Numbered from the stretch's first letter, positions 16,833-26,830 are shown. The stretch: DNA of 64,000 nucleotides from Paenibacillus guangzhouensis (GCF_009363075.1 NZ_CP045293.1:2604001-2668000); one strand, 5' to 3'. Notes: generated from the sequence alone by a model not told the origin. Translations and numbers: made by a program.

Positions 16833-19127
16833 TTAGAATTTCATTAAATGGTCGATGATCAAATCAATCATCTGATTTACCTGTTTTTTCACCTTATTGA
16901 TAGCTTCGTTCTTTAATCCTTTAGGACCTTCTACTTTGTTAATCTGCTCGTAGCTATCATTTCCGGCTTGGATCACTTCAAGAATGAATTGCACCTTCTC
17001 CGAATCTGTCGTTGCCGTATCGAATCTCTTTTGAATATCAGCTAACTTGCCTTCGAATGCCTTCAGAATGTTTTGGATCAACACTTTTGGATCATTCGCT
17101 GCATCTTCGTTGATCAGTGTAATCTCTTGCTCAAAAATAACCTTCGAGCTGCCTCCCAAGAAATCCTCAAACGATGCTTGAATGACCGCAGTTCCTGTCG
17201 CAACTTTCTTGTCGATGGTTACTTTACCGTTCGAGTCCACCTTCACATCCTTGCTGCCTGATACTTTCTTCCACTTCAGGCTATTGGAAGGCAGTTCTAC
17301 GCCTTGGACTGTCAGACCATAGAGATGCTGACGGCCACGGTCAGAAATCTTAACCGTCGATGCCGTCTCGGAACGAACAAATGCAGCAGTCAACGCTTTG
17401 GTCGCGGCCTCTTCCTGTTTAAGCTTATCTTTCCATCCAAGGATCATAGAAGCTACATCTGTCGATCTGACGTCTAGATTAGATAAGGCCTTGCTTAGCG
17501 CATACCCCTTCGTATCATTGAGCACTTTCGCCAAGGCTGTGCTTCGAATGATGGATAGCCCATTTTTGCTGCTTAATACGTTAGCTAACTCTTTCGAGCT
17601 CATCGAAGCGAGCTTGTCCCGAACACTTGCCTCTACGCCTCCATGACCTTTGTTATCGCCAAACATCAAAATGAGGATATCGTCAATGTTTATTGTAGGA
17701 ACACCAGCAGCCTTCCCGATTATTTTCAACGCAGCCCGGTACTCTGGATTTGATCGAATCGATTCCAGCTGAGACGCTTCTACATCAACTGGGAGTGATC
17801 CTACTGCTTGAATGATCTTGAGCAAAGTTCTCTTCAGCTCAGCTTGATTGACGGAATCTGGAAGTTTTTTCGCTATCGGTTTCCAGATCGGATCAATCAA
17901 AGCTTGATTCTTCGCTAAATCCAGCCCCATTATCTCATCAAGCAACTTCTGAACGCTCTTCACATCCGAAGATCCCGCAGCGACAAGCGCATTTCGAATC
18001 TTTTCTAATCGTTTCAGGTATTCCGCCACCGGGAACACATTTTCTTCCGATGCAGATGTATCTGTCAGGGTCACTTCTTTCTCGAAGATCACCTTGGCGG
18101 GCCCTCCATTTGGATTGACTAACTTCGCTTGAATCACAGCCGTTCCGCTTGGCACCCCTTCAGGGATCCTAACGATCCCGCTAGCGTATACCTTCACATG
18201 TTCACTGCCCGATACCTTCGACCACTGCAATACAAAAGAAGGAATATCCACACCGAACAATTTCAACCGATAGACATGCTGACGTCCATTTTCACTAATC
18301 TCTGCTGATGCCTCTGTGGCTGAACGGATGTAAGCAAAGCTTATCGCTTGAAGCGCAGCATCATCCTGCTGGAGTTTGGCCTGAAGGTTCACGACCAATG
18401 TTCTAATATCTTGCGATGAAATATTCAATTTTTGGAGCATTGAACTGATTTTATAGTCACCAGTCTGACTGAGTTGGCTATCCAACGCTTGAAGTACAAT
18501 CTCCGCAATCCCTTTACTATTGCCTACTAACTGGATCAATTGCGTTACGGACATTTTTCCCAGGATACTTTTCACTTTACCTTCCAAGCCATCGCGACTT
18601 CCGCCATCACCGAATACGAAAACGACAAGATCATCGACTCTAAGATTCTCGTCTCCTGCAGCAGCTGCGATCAGCTTGAGCGTCGCGCGGAATTCAGGAT
18701 CAGTCCGAAGCGCCTCGATATCCGCAATCGATTGGATCGAACCAACCGCTTGGATCAGACGGAATAGACTTTCTTTCAGTTCCTTCGGATCGATATTCGC
18801 CGGAAGCTGGGCAATGACTTTTTTCCAGATCGGATCTACTAAATCCTTATTCGCCATCCAATCAAACTGAGCTAGTTCATCCCGCAAACGCATGACCGCT
18901 TGTACTTCTTGCGGACCGCCGGCTGCAAGAGCAGCATACCACTTTCTTATTTGTTCATATAAAGCGACCGACAACGGCGATACATCCGCAGCATTCGCTT
19001 TTTGAACCAAATTCAACTTCGCTGCGAAACCTTGCTGACTAAGTGGTATTCCTCCCAATGTAGCAGCAAGCATGGATAGTGCAACAGCAGACACCGTCAC
19101 TTTCTTCGTCAAAGTCAACTTATTCAA
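16833..19127 (-). CDS. Secreted protein with two about-310-residue internal repeats
   Basis: The 764-residue protein carries a signal peptide (about residues 1-36, ending in an A-A site) and no membrane anchor. Residues about 49-357 and 364-672 are clearly duplicated: both contain DPIWK-x-x, RLIQAVGS/KIIQAVGS, a V/I-D-D-L/I-hydrophobic-FGD-x-G turn, a SATEAS/SETAST segment, GRQH-Y-L and a closing strand-rich part with W-x-KVSGS and SGTAVIQA, like a degenerate bacterial Ig-like domain. A charged helical tail of about 90 residues follows. No enzyme motif is seen. It sits 31 bases after ugd at the end of the exopolysaccharide operon and may be a polymer-binding or matrix protein. Family unknown. 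Confidence 0.75.
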   Translation of the reverse strand: MNKLTLTKKVTVSAVALSMLAATLGGIPLSQQGFAAKLNLVQKANAADVSPLSVALYEQIRKWYAALAAGGPQEVQAVMRLRDELAQFDWMANKDLVDPIWKKVIAQLPANIDPKELKESLFRLIQAVGSIQSIADIEALRTDPEFRATLKLIAAAAGDENLRVDDLVVFVFGDGGSRDGLEGKVKSILGKMSVTQLIQLVGNSKGIAEIVLQALDSQLSQTGDYKISSMLQKLNISSQDIRTLVVNLQAKLQQDDAALQAISFAYIRSATEASAEISENGRQHVYRLKLFGVDIPSFVLQWSKVSGSEHVKVYASGIVRIPEGVPSGTAVIQAKLVNPNGGPAKVIFEKEVTLTDTSASEENVFPVAEYLKRLEKIRNALVAAGSSDVKSVQKLLDEIMGLDLAKNQALIDPIWKPIAKKLPDSVNQAELKRTLLKIIQAVGSLPVDVEASQLESIRSNPEYRAALKIIGKAAGVPTINIDDILILMFGDNKGHGGVEASVRDKLASMSSKELANVLSSKNGLSIIRSTALAKVLNDTKGYALSKALSNLDVRSTDVASMILGWKDKLKQEEAATKALTAAFVRSETASTVKISDRGRQHLYGLTVQGVELPSNSLKWKKVSGSKDVKVDSNGKVTIDKKVATGTAVIQASFEDFLGGSSKVIFEQEITLINEDAANDPKVLIQNILKAFEGKLADIQKRFDTATTDSEKVQFILEVIQAGNDSYEQINKVEGPKGLKNEAINKVKKQVNQMIDLIIDHLMKF

Positions 19128-19158
19128 GCTTTCAGCTCCTTACTAGAATCGTTATTTG

Positions 19159-20493
19159 TTACAACACAGGCATTGGTTGTCTAACGCCCTGGTTCAGATT
19201 AGGACGGCCTACCGAATAATAGATGAAATCCGTCCCTAGCAAATCCTCCTCATGGAACACATTGCGTCCGTCGATGAGAATCGGCTGTTTCAATACGTTC
19301 TGCAATTGATACAGATCAACCGATGCAAATTCATCCCACTCAGTTAATAAGCACAACGCATCCGCATCTTGAGCCGTATCAAGCGCCCTCACCCCCCATT
19401 CAACGCCATGCTTACCATATAGCGCTTGAAAACTATCCATCGCGATAGGGTCGTACGCTTTTACCTTCACACCTTGATTAACCAAGTGCTGAATAATTTC
19501 TAAGGCTGGTGAATCACGCACGTCATCGGTGTTCGGTTTGAACGCTAACCCCCATACCGCAACCGTCTTCCCCTTGAGCTCGCCATGGAAGATCGTCTCA
19601 AGCTTACGAATGACATTAAATCGCTGATCTTGATTCACTTCCACGACGGAGCGCAGCAATTTGAACTCGTAATCGACATGACCCGCAATTTGAATGAGCG
19701 CGCTGGTATCTTTCGGGAAACAGGATCCCCCATACCCAATGCCTGCCTTCAGGAACGATGGGCCGATGCGTTTATCATGACCCATCCCTTCTGCAACCTT
19801 GGTTACGTCCGCACCGACCTTCTCACAGATGTTCGCAATTTCGTTAATAAACGATATTTTCGTAGCGAGAAATGCATTGGAAGCATATTTAATCATTTCC
19901 GCACTCCGAATATCCGTGACGACGATTTGCTCAGTCAACGGCTGATGAAGCTGAATCATTAATTCGGCAGCACTCTGGCATTCAGCTCCTACGACGATCC
20001 GGTCAGGATGCAGTGTATCCTCAATCGCGGATCCCTCACGCAAGAACTCTGGTAACGAAATGCTGTCAAAATTGTAATGCGATCGTGACCGAATTAACGC
20101 TGCAACCCGCTCATTCGTTCCGACAGGTACAGTACTTTTCACAGCGATGATTTTGTACCCGTTCATCGCTGCTGCGATTTCTAGGGCAACTTCATCAATA
20201 TATGCAAGATTGGCTTCGCCACTTGGTAACGGTGGCGTCCCTACCGCGATGATAATAATGTCCGATTGCTTCACAGCACTCGTTAAATCTCCCGTAAAAG
20301 ACAGCTTCCCCGCTGCACGATTGACCGCAGCCATTTCCTTGAGTCCCGGCTCATAAATCGGGATGCCTCCAGCATTCAACATGTCAATCTTGCGAGGATC
20401 CTTATCCACGCAAATAACCTGATGACCGATCTCCGCATAACAAACGCCTGAGACGAGTCCTACATAACCGGTTCCGATAACCGTAATATTCAT
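19159..20493 (-). CDS. ugd: UDP-glucose 6-dehydrogenase
   Basis: The 444-residue enzyme oxidises UDP-glucose twice with NAD to UDP-glucuronate. The N-terminal Rossmann fold opens MNITVIGTGYVGLVSG, and the catalytic cysteine lies in GIGYGGSCFPKDT near residue 258. The C-terminal UDP-binding domain shows WGLAFKPNTDDVRDSPA. Length and motifs are typical of TuaD/Ugd. The ATG at 20493 has GGAG 8 bases upstream. Together with GalU in the same operon it provides uronic acid for an acidic polysaccharide. Reading of the function is secure. Confidence 0.95.
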   Translation of the reverse strand: MNITVIGTGYVGLVSGVCYAEIGHQVICVDKDPRKIDMLNAGGIPIYEPGLKEMAAVNRAAGKLSFTGDLTSAVKQSDIIIIAVGTPPLPSGEANLAYIDEVALEIAAAMNGYKIIAVKSTVPVGTNERVAALIRSRSHYNFDSISLPEFLREGSAIEDTLHPDRIVVGAECQSAAELMIQLHQPLTEQIVVTDIRSAEMIKYASNAFLATKISFINEIANICEKVGADVTKVAEGMGHDKRIGPSFLKAGIGYGGSCFPKDTSALIQIAGHVDYEFKLLRSVVEVNQDQRFNVIRKLETIFHGELKGKTVAVWGLAFKPNTDDVRDSPALEIIQHLVNQGVKVKAYDPIAMDSFQALYGKHGVEWGVRALDTAQDADALCLLTEWDEFASVDLYQLQNVLKQPILIDGRNVFHEEDLLGTDFIYYSVGRPNLNQGVRQPMPVL

Positions 20494-20528
20494 TCTTAAC
20501 ACTCCTTCATTGGATTTGTTCTCTCACA

Positions 20529-21896
20529 CTAGGTGCACAGTTGTTTTATCTCATTCCAATCAAAGGCGAGCCTCACAATATCTTCTTCGATTAGCTCCGT
20601 CCCGGTCTGTACCTCGATAATCTCCATTTCCGATTCTGCGCGCAGGCTATGTCTGCTATCTTTCGTAATGACTAAGACATCACCTGACTTCACGGAAAAA
20701 TGCTTCCCATCGAGAACCATCTCACCCGTGCCTGCTACGACCGTCCACACCTCGTCTCGAAGCAAATGGTATTGATAACTTAAATTCTGGCCCGCTGTGA
20801 TGCAGATGCGTTTGGTCAACACTTCTTTGCCATCGGGATATTTCAAATAATCGAGTACACGGTAACGCCCCCAGCGCCGTTCTTCATACATCGGCCGCTG
20901 ATCCGAATGTTTCATGACTTCTTTAATCATCGGACTCGCAGCTTTATCTGAGACGAGAATGCCATCCGGACTTGCCGCTACGACAATGTTGGATACATTA
21001 AGCAGCGTAATCGGGATGTCCAATTCATTAATGACATGGGTATTATGCGTCTCACCGCTAAGAATTCCTTTGCCGATGAGCGAGCTCTCGATTTCTTCCG
21101 TCAGCGTATTCCATGTCCCCAGATCCTTCCACTCGCCATGATAAGGCAGCGCGACGATATGATTCGCTTTCTCCACGATCTCGTAATCGAAGCTATTCTT
21201 CGGAAGCCTGCTGTACTGCTTTGACATCTCGTCGTATTGGATCGGATAGCCCTTCTCGATTAACATATTAATGAGGAAATCCAGCTTAAACGCAAAAACA
21301 CCGCAGTTCCAAAGCGCAGCCTGCTCTATCATCGCTGCCGCTTCTTCCTCGCGGGGTTTCTCTCGAAAACTATGTACGGTTAGGTAAGGCTCATCAGCCT
21401 GTGTACCGATCTCAGGGACAATATATCCATATTTCTCGGATGGATAAGTTGGCTTTACGCCCATCAGCGCCAAATCCGCACCCGATTCATTCAGTACCTG
21501 ATCCAGCTCTTTGGTCTTATGGAAGAACGACTCCTCTACATACGGATCAACCGGCATAACGACGACGGTCTCATTAAGACTTACGCCTTGCACCGTATAT
21601 AAATAGGTAGCTGCCAATGCGATTGCAGGAAAGGTATCTCTTCTCTCCGGTTCAACGATGACTTCGACCTCATTACCGAGTTGACAGTGAATCATTTCCA
21701 CTTGCGAATTACTCGTTGCGATAAAAGCATGATCACGAAGTCCGGCCCTTGAAATCTGCCCCCATACACGCTGCACCATCGATTCACGATTGCCATGTTC
21801 ACTTGCCAGCACCTTCAAAAATTGCTTGGAGCGTGATTCATTCGATAACGGCCAGAGGCGTTTGCCTGATCCCCCAGATAGAAGCACAATTTTCAT
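20529..21896 (-). CDS. manC: Mannose-1-phosphate guanylyltransferase
   Basis: The 455-residue protein makes GDP-mannose from mannose-1-phosphate and GTP. The N-terminal nucleotidyltransferase domain begins MKIVLLSGGSGKRLWPLSNE with the G-x-G-x-R-L-W-P signature and has the substrate motif FREKPREEEA near residue 165. The C-terminal cupin-like part (YHLLRDEVWTVVAGTGEM) corresponds to the mannose-6-phosphate isomerase-like domain, so the product resembles the type II GMP/PMI form. The ATG at 21896 follows AGGAGGAG. Its presence predicts mannose or a mannose-derived sugar such as fucose in the polymer. Confidence 0.92.
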   Translation of the reverse strand: MKIVLLSGGSGKRLWPLSNESRSKQFLKVLASEHGNRESMVQRVWGQISRAGLRDHAFIATSNSQVEMIHCQLGNEVEVIVEPERRDTFPAIALAATYLYTVQGVSLNETVVVMPVDPYVEESFFHKTKELDQVLNESGADLALMGVKPTYPSEKYGYIVPEIGTQADEPYLTVHSFREKPREEEAAAMIEQAALWNCGVFAFKLDFLINMLIEKGYPIQYDEMSKQYSRLPKNSFDYEIVEKANHIVALPYHGEWKDLGTWNTLTEEIESSLIGKGILSGETHNTHVINELDIPITLLNVSNIVVAASPDGILVSDKAASPMIKEVMKHSDQRPMYEERRWGRYRVLDYLKYPDGKEVLTKRICITAGQNLSYQYHLLRDEVWTVVAGTGEMVLDGKHFSVKSGDVLVITKDSRHSLRAESEMEIIEVQTGTELIEEDIVRLAFDWNEIKQLCT

Positions 21897-21931
21897 TCTG
21901 ACTCCTCCTAAAATTTTTGTGGTATAAAAAT

Positions 21932-22942
21932 TCACTTTGAAAGACTCAGCTTCGTTTTATTAAGCGTCGCTTCCTCATGCAGTCTCGCAATCTTGTGAGT
22001 TTGCACGGCGAGCTGTGCGGTTTCCAAGCCGCTGATCCACGTATTGTAGTAATTAGAGTTCTTGCCATAGGAGTTATCGAGCAGCGTATTGGGCTTATCC
22101 ATCAAGCAAGCGAGAATATGACCATGGAGTCTAGACGTCTGGATATTCCGATAATCACTGAATCGCTTGATCGCTTTGTTCACCAAGTAATCGCTATACT
22201 TGTCCCAGATCTTATACATTGGTAAGGGTCCGCTGCCTTTTTTCATTGCGCTCGCGATCCATTTGATCGATCTCCGCTCCACACGGTTGTATAAGGAACC
22301 CCAGTCCAAGAAATCTCCATCCGCATCCGATTCGAACTGTAACTGATCCTTTGTTTTCTCGATATCGGTACGGAAGAAGCACAGCAATTCTTTGCTTGGG
22401 CTGCTTGTTGGCTTAATGGGCCACAATTGATGGGCCATATCCGGAGATAAATAAACTCTGCATCCGTGAAATTTCTGAACAGCCTTCTCATAAGTCAATG
22501 TATCTCTGACGAAGAGATGAATATCGCCATGTCGATTAAACAACTCCGCTGTCTGGTCGTATGCCGACTCTTCTTTGAAAAAGATCGTTTGCGGGAGCAA
22601 TACAATCCGGTTCTCGGGATATTCTACGACGATTTTCTCACGTAATTTCTGATGTGCGTGATACAAATCTCCAAAGTTTCCACCGCCCTGGAGTACGATG
22701 ATCTGATCTTTCGGAATCGTTAGCTTGTCAGGAAAATCAAGCACACTGTACCGCGCTTGAACGTGGATCTTATTGTCTCTAAAAAACGCCTCCGTGCCCT
22801 TCATGATCAGCAAATCGCCGCCATTGTTATATACGGGATAATCAATATAATAAATGCTTGACCTAGGCGGGATAACACTCAGAATGAGTCGTAGCCGTTT
22901 TTTCAATGCATCCATCGGATGGAAAGTCGGTTTCATTTGCAT
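21932..22942 (-). CDS. Polysaccharide pyruvyl transferase family protein
   Basis: The 336-residue protein belongs to the pyruvyl-transferase family (CsaB, EpsO, ExoV type), which moves pyruvate from PEP onto sugars as a ketal. Typical elements are VYNNGGDLLIMKGTEAFF near residue 37, VLQGGGNFGDLY near 85, RDTLTYEKA near 145 and TSRLHGHILACLMDKP near 267. The closest known relatives by pattern are EpsO/YvfF in Bacillus exopolysaccharide clusters. It lies between the flippase and manC genes. Pyruvyl groups would add negative charge to the polymer. Confidence 0.88.
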   Translation of the reverse strand: MQMKPTFHPMDALKKRLRLILSVIPPRSSIYYIDYPVYNNGGDLLIMKGTEAFFRDNKIHVQARYSVLDFPDKLTIPKDQIIVLQGGGNFGDLYHAHQKLREKIVVEYPENRIVLLPQTIFFKEESAYDQTAELFNRHGDIHLFVRDTLTYEKAVQKFHGCRVYLSPDMAHQLWPIKPTSSPSKELLCFFRTDIEKTKDQLQFESDADGDFLDWGSLYNRVERRSIKWIASAMKKGSGPLPMYKIWDKYSDYLVNKAIKRFSDYRNIQTSRLHGHILACLMDKPNTLLDNSYGKNSNYYNTWISGLETAQLAVQTHKIARLHEEATLNKTKLSLSK

Positions 22943-22943
22943 A

Positions 22944-24296
22944 TTAGCGCGCTCCTTTGCCTTTTGTTTTTTCTATCATTCGGTCGATTAGAAAACGAAA
23001 ATCGTTCTTGTCGAACATCATGTTACTTATCTTCACCTGAAAGACGATCCGCATCGAAGCCATCGTCACCGCGAGACGAATGATCGCTCCAATCAGTAAA
23101 GCAATCGCAATCCCGTTCAACCCATATAATGGTGTAAACACGAAGAATAACCCGATCGTGATCGTAAGGGCGATAATCTGACGTACAAATACTAGCCCCG
23201 GTCGTCCCATCGCATTAAAGGAGGAAGCGAGTATCCACGAACCGCCTCCGAGAATACATTCAATCGATAGGATGTAGAAAGCCCCACTAGCCTCTAGAAA
23301 AGGGGCGCCGAATAATATACCCATGAGATATCGACCGATGAACATACAAGGAATAACTACGATCGACATCAAGAGCATGGAAAGCCGAAACGCACGGCCC
23401 ACCGTCGCAACAATCGCATCCTTCTCCATGCCGGTGACTTTCGGGAAGATCACGTTCGTAATCGCTGTCTGTACAACATTGAATACACGAGATAGCGCAT
23501 AGACAACGGTATATAATCCCAAATCCCTTGCGGTTAGCATTGAGAGAATCACCATTTTATCGAATTGCGAATACAGCGTCCCGAGCAGCTCTACGCCAAA
23601 TACTCGGCTGCCGTAGCCGAATAATGATTTTGCTACCTGCAGATTACCTACTCCCTTGAACCAATTCATGCGAAGTTCGTCTCTCATGCTGTAAATGGCC
23701 CACAAAATGACAAATACACTGGTTACGAGAAACACCAGTGCTGCAGAATGAAGGCTTAAATTGTTCATCGACCAGAGTGCCAACAGCCCTATCAAATTGA
23801 TTAAAGGAAACCCTAGTCGAACGCCATTGTAGACGTTAAATTTCCCTGTGCTCTGTGCCAGCGCAGAAATTAAATTGACGGCCAACAATATTGGCAGCAT
23901 AAGTACCGTGTACCACTTCGCCGTCTGAATAACCGCCTCCGGATAATTCCCAAGCCATGTTGGCAGCCAGATCCAAGCGACGATCCCCACAATGAGGCTG
24001 ACTGGGATCTGGAACAGGAATCCCGCTCTGACGAAATCGGCTCCATTCCCTTTATTTTGCTTCAAGTTATAAATGAGTGACGTTGGCAGACCAAATCCAA
24101 CAAGTCCTGCGAGCAACGTCGGCCAAAAAAGAATCGCCGAAAACTCCCCTTTGCCCACGACTCCGAACATCCGAGCTGTGACAATCGACGTCAACGTACT
24201 AATGATCATCACCAGTAGATTCGTTGCACTCGTACGAAGTATCGTTTGAAAGATTCCGTTGCTCTTTAATGCTTTATGCATAGTAAGCTCTGCCAT
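22944..24296 (-). CDS. Polysaccharide flippase (Wzx/MATE-type)
   Basis: The 450-residue integral membrane protein has about 12-14 hydrophobic segments and the look of the polysaccharide biosynthesis/MVF-type flippase family: ATNLLVMIISTLTSIVTARM in the first helices and GKGEFSAILFW following. It should move the lipid-linked repeat unit across the membrane for polymerisation by the Wzy-like protein. The start at 24296 has only a modest ribosome site; a second ATG five codons on is possible. It is followed after one base by the pyruvyl-transferase gene. Confidence 0.88.
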   Translation of the reverse strand: MAELTMHKALKSNGIFQTILRTSATNLLVMIISTLTSIVTARMFGVVGKGEFSAILFWPTLLAGLVGFGLPTSLIYNLKQNKGNGADFVRAGFLFQIPVSLIVGIVAWIWLPTWLGNYPEAVIQTAKWYTVLMLPILLAVNLISALAQSTGKFNVYNGVRLGFPLINLIGLLALWSMNNLSLHSAALVFLVTSVFVILWAIYSMRDELRMNWFKGVGNLQVAKSLFGYGSRVFGVELLGTLYSQFDKMVILSMLTARDLGLYTVVYALSRVFNVVQTAITNVIFPKVTGMEKDAIVATVGRAFRLSMLLMSIVVIPCMFIGRYLMGILFGAPFLEASGAFYILSIECILGGGSWILASSFNAMGRPGLVFVRQIIALTITIGLFFVFTPLYGLNGIAIALLIGAIIRLAVTMASMRIVFQVKISNMMFDKNDFRFLIDRMIEKTKGKGAR

Positions 24297-24305
24297 AACC
24301 TAACT

Positions 24306-25211
24306 TCAACCCCTACCGGAATATCGCAAGATACCAACGAGTGAACCGTTGCGGTAACATACTTTAACCACTTGTCTGATAAAAGTCTTGAAATGAAAGA
24401 TGGAGAACAGCGATGATAGAATCGCCTGGAGCATACGAACCGTGTGCTTCATGACGGCAATGCTGCTCGTATCGTTGCGCTTCACCGCATCGCTCACCCC
24501 CTGCCAGAAAATCCGTTTCAAGAACCATTTCTTTGTCGTTCGTTCTTTTGCGATTTTGTGTTGAACCGGAGCGAATGGCGTATAGTATACCTTGTACCCT
24601 ACACGTAGTCTCGCAATCAGCTCGCTTTCTTCACTGGATAAGAGATTGGTTCCGACACGTCCCAAGTCTTCGCGAAATAGCTTCATATGATGGAAGACAC
24701 TCATTCGAAAAGCGACATTCGCACCGTATGGGATGGACGGAGCCGGCATCTCCTTCACTTCACTTGCATAATCGAGAATCGTGAATACTGACCGATGTTC
24801 CTCCGGAATCCATTCTGGCTCCTCAGCCTCCCAGATCGGATCGATTCGTCCCCCGACACAGCCAATCGTCGCATCACGCTCAAATACTTCGACGATGTTA
24901 CGTACCCAGTCACGCGAAGCCAGCGCATCATCATCTAAGAAAAGAATGTATTTCCCACTTGCTTCCCGAATGGCTCGATTGCGCGCAACCGATAATCCAA
25001 GCTTATCTTCGAAAATATATCGTATCCTGGAACCGTGCCGTTCCCTTAAATCATTCACGACCTTCGCGGTGCCATCTGTCGATCGATTATCTACCACGAC
25101 AATTTCAATTTCATCACTTGTATAATTTTGCCGCAAGACGCTCTCAATGGCTTCACCTGTGTCCTTCGCTCGATTATGCGTGCAGATGGCTACCGTTACT
25201 GTAATCTTCAT
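24306..25211 (-). CDS. Family 2 glycosyltransferase
   Basis: The 301-residue protein has a GT-A fold: VAICTHNRAKDTGEAIESVL at the N-terminus, VVDNRSTDGT near residue 40 for nucleotide-sugar binding and the metal-binding FLDDDA near residue 91. The C-terminal part carries an amphipathic, basic helix region (WFLKRIFWQG) for membrane contact but no clear transmembrane helix. It adds one sugar to the growing lipid-linked unit from an NDP-sugar; donor and acceptor cannot be told. Genes on both sides belong to the same operon. Confidence 0.9.
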   Translation of the reverse strand: MKITVTVAICTHNRAKDTGEAIESVLRQNYTSDEIEIVVVDNRSTDGTAKVVNDLRERHGSRIRYIFEDKLGLSVARNRAIREASGKYILFLDDDALASRDWVRNIVEVFERDATIGCVGGRIDPIWEAEEPEWIPEEHRSVFTILDYASEVKEMPAPSIPYGANVAFRMSVFHHMKLFREDLGRVGTNLLSSEESELIARLRVGYKVYYTPFAPVQHKIAKERTTKKWFLKRIFWQGVSDAVKRNDTSSIAVMKHTVRMLQAILSSLFSIFHFKTFIRQVVKVCYRNGSLVGILRYSGRG

Positions 25212-25214
25212 CGA

Positions 25215-26246
25215 TCATCCACTTCCTTGATACACGTTTTTGATCTGCTGTGCTATGGTGTTCCAATCTAATTCCTGCAAGACTTCATCGTAATTGGGTG
25301 ACTTGTCCTCATGTTTCATATTCAAGGCCACTTTCATCGCGTTCTTCAGCCCGTTATCATCTGTTGGATCATATCGAACAACCATATCTTCTTTAAAATA
25401 TTCATCGATGAAATCGTTGTTCGGCATGACGATCAGCTTCCTGAATGACAGACCAAGAATGGCAGAACCGGACGTCGTAATCTCTTTATAGGGCATGACC
25501 ATAACATCAACCGCACTGATCAGATCCGCGATCGATTCATTCGGGATGAATCGTACATCAAGCACGATATGATCCATATCCTTAACGCGCTTCAGATAGT
25601 CGTTCATTTTCTGATCAGCTTTGCCTGCAATGATGAGATAACTCCGCTTCGTCTTCACCGCATGGAAGGCTTCAATCAGATCCTCGACACCTTTATAGGC
25701 TTGGATGGCTCCTAAAAACAAGTAAACATCCGCATCCTCAGGAATGTTATATTTCTCTCTGAAATTAAGGCCATTCCGCTTATACACGCCCAAATAATGA
25801 CCATGCTTCACGACGAACAGCTTCTTCGCCGGGACATCGAATTCAGCCATCACTTTTCGCTTGATCGAATCCGATGCTACAATCAATTTGCCGCAGAAGC
25901 GGCATATTAACCGACGCATGAATCGCTCCATCTTGTGATACTTCACGTGATGCGGGTACAGATTATGGATCGTCCAGATTAACTGAATATTCCGCACCTT
26001 CAAATACACCATCGTCAACACAAACAAGAACGATTTCACAAGAAACAACAGCAAATTTCGATTCTGATAGGCATGATGCATCCAGTGAATGTGGACAATG
26101 TCGCCCGGTTTTGCCTGGCCAACCCGTAAGAACAACTTGCCATGCTTCAAATCCTGAATATCTATGCCTACCCCGCATAACGAATCCGTTAATAAATTAT
26201 TATAGAAATTCAACTCGCTTGATTTCGGCCACATCCATACTTTCAT
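25215..26246 (-). CDS. Glycosyltransferase, GT-B fold
   Basis: From the ATG at 26246 (GGGAGAG upstream) the protein has 343 residues. It is a GT-B enzyme of the GT4-like group: the C-terminal domain shows FLGAIQAYKGVEDLIEAF near residue 190 and VMVMPYKEITTSGSAI near 265, where the usual E-x7-E motif appears partly degenerate. The N-terminal domain begins MKVWMWPKSS and has a membrane-associating basic helix around residue 80. An upstream in-frame start at 26291 would overlap the acyltransferase gene. It likely transfers a hexose in the repeat unit. Confidence 0.83.
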   Translation of the reverse strand: MKVWMWPKSSELNFYNNLLTDSLCGVGIDIQDLKHGKLFLRVGQAKPGDIVHIHWMHHAYQNRNLLLFLVKSFLFVLTMVYLKVRNIQLIWTIHNLYPHHVKYHKMERFMRRLICRFCGKLIVASDSIKRKVMAEFDVPAKKLFVVKHGHYLGVYKRNGLNFREKYNIPEDADVYLFLGAIQAYKGVEDLIEAFHAVKTKRSYLIIAGKADQKMNDYLKRVKDMDHIVLDVRFIPNESIADLISAVDVMVMPYKEITTSGSAILGLSFRKLIVMPNNDFIDEYFKEDMVVRYDPTDDNGLKNAMKVALNMKHEDKSPNYDEVLQELDWNTIAQQIKNVYQGSG

Positions 26247-26274
26247 CGCTTTACTCTCCCTAAACTTGCTAGAA

Positions 26275-26817
26275 TCAATTCCACCGGACATCTTTATGTA
26301 TCACCTTGGCCGGTATCCCTGCTACAAGAGTATAAGGCTCTACATCCTTCGTAACGACGGAACCTGCAGCAACTACGGCACCGTTCCCTATCGTTACGCC
26401 TTTTAGAATAGTTGATTTGCAGCCGATCCATACCTTATCACCAATAACTATTGGCTTCGTCGATACCGATCCTTCGATCTCATGGTAATCCGTATCCGAA
26501 ATTACGACGTCCCATGAAATCGCGCAATCATTACCGATCTTAACCAAAGATTTAGACATGATCTCCGTGCGACGGTTGATGTATGTTCGATCGCCGATCA
26601 CAATCTCTGCTCCGGACGCATCGAGATAGAAATTAACTCGGTCATAGAGCATCACCCTATTGCCAAGAATCAACCTCGTATGGTGACATCTCGATATGAG
26701 ATGAGAACCCGATACTTGAAGCATTGAACCACTTTTCGTTACTCGAAGTCCAAAAAGAAACCCTCTGAGCACACGGTTTGTCTTCTTTATGACATGCTTT
26801 ACATGATGTAAAACCAT
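26275..26817 (-). CDS. Hexapeptide-repeat (left-handed beta-helix) acyltransferase
   Basis: The 180-residue protein contains hexapeptide repeats typical of the left-handed beta-helix: IVIGDRTYINRR, VKIGNDCAISWDV, IVIGDKVWIGCKSTI, VTIGNGAVVAAGSVVTKDV, ending with VAGIPAKVI. The catalytic-type histidine lies in SDTDYH. Such trimeric enzymes transfer acetyl (sometimes succinyl) groups to sugars; the WcaF/WcaB type in capsule clusters is a fitting comparison. The ATG at 26817 follows AGAGGGG. Its position between glycosyltransferase genes suggests O-acetylation of the repeat unit. Confidence 0.88.
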   Translation of the reverse strand: MVLHHVKHVIKKTNRVLRGFLFGLRVTKSGSMLQVSGSHLISRCHHTRLILGNRVMLYDRVNFYLDASGAEIVIGDRTYINRRTEIMSKSLVKIGNDCAISWDVVISDTDYHEIEGSVSTKPIVIGDKVWIGCKSTILKGVTIGNGAVVAAGSVVTKDVEPYTLVAGIPAKVIHKDVRWN

Positions 26818-26830
26818 GATGGAGCCCCTC

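Noticed and set aside
16833-19127. Polymorphic toxin or S-layer protein
   Set aside because: No SLH domains, no toxin-type C-terminal domain, no immunity gene nearby; two plain repeats only.
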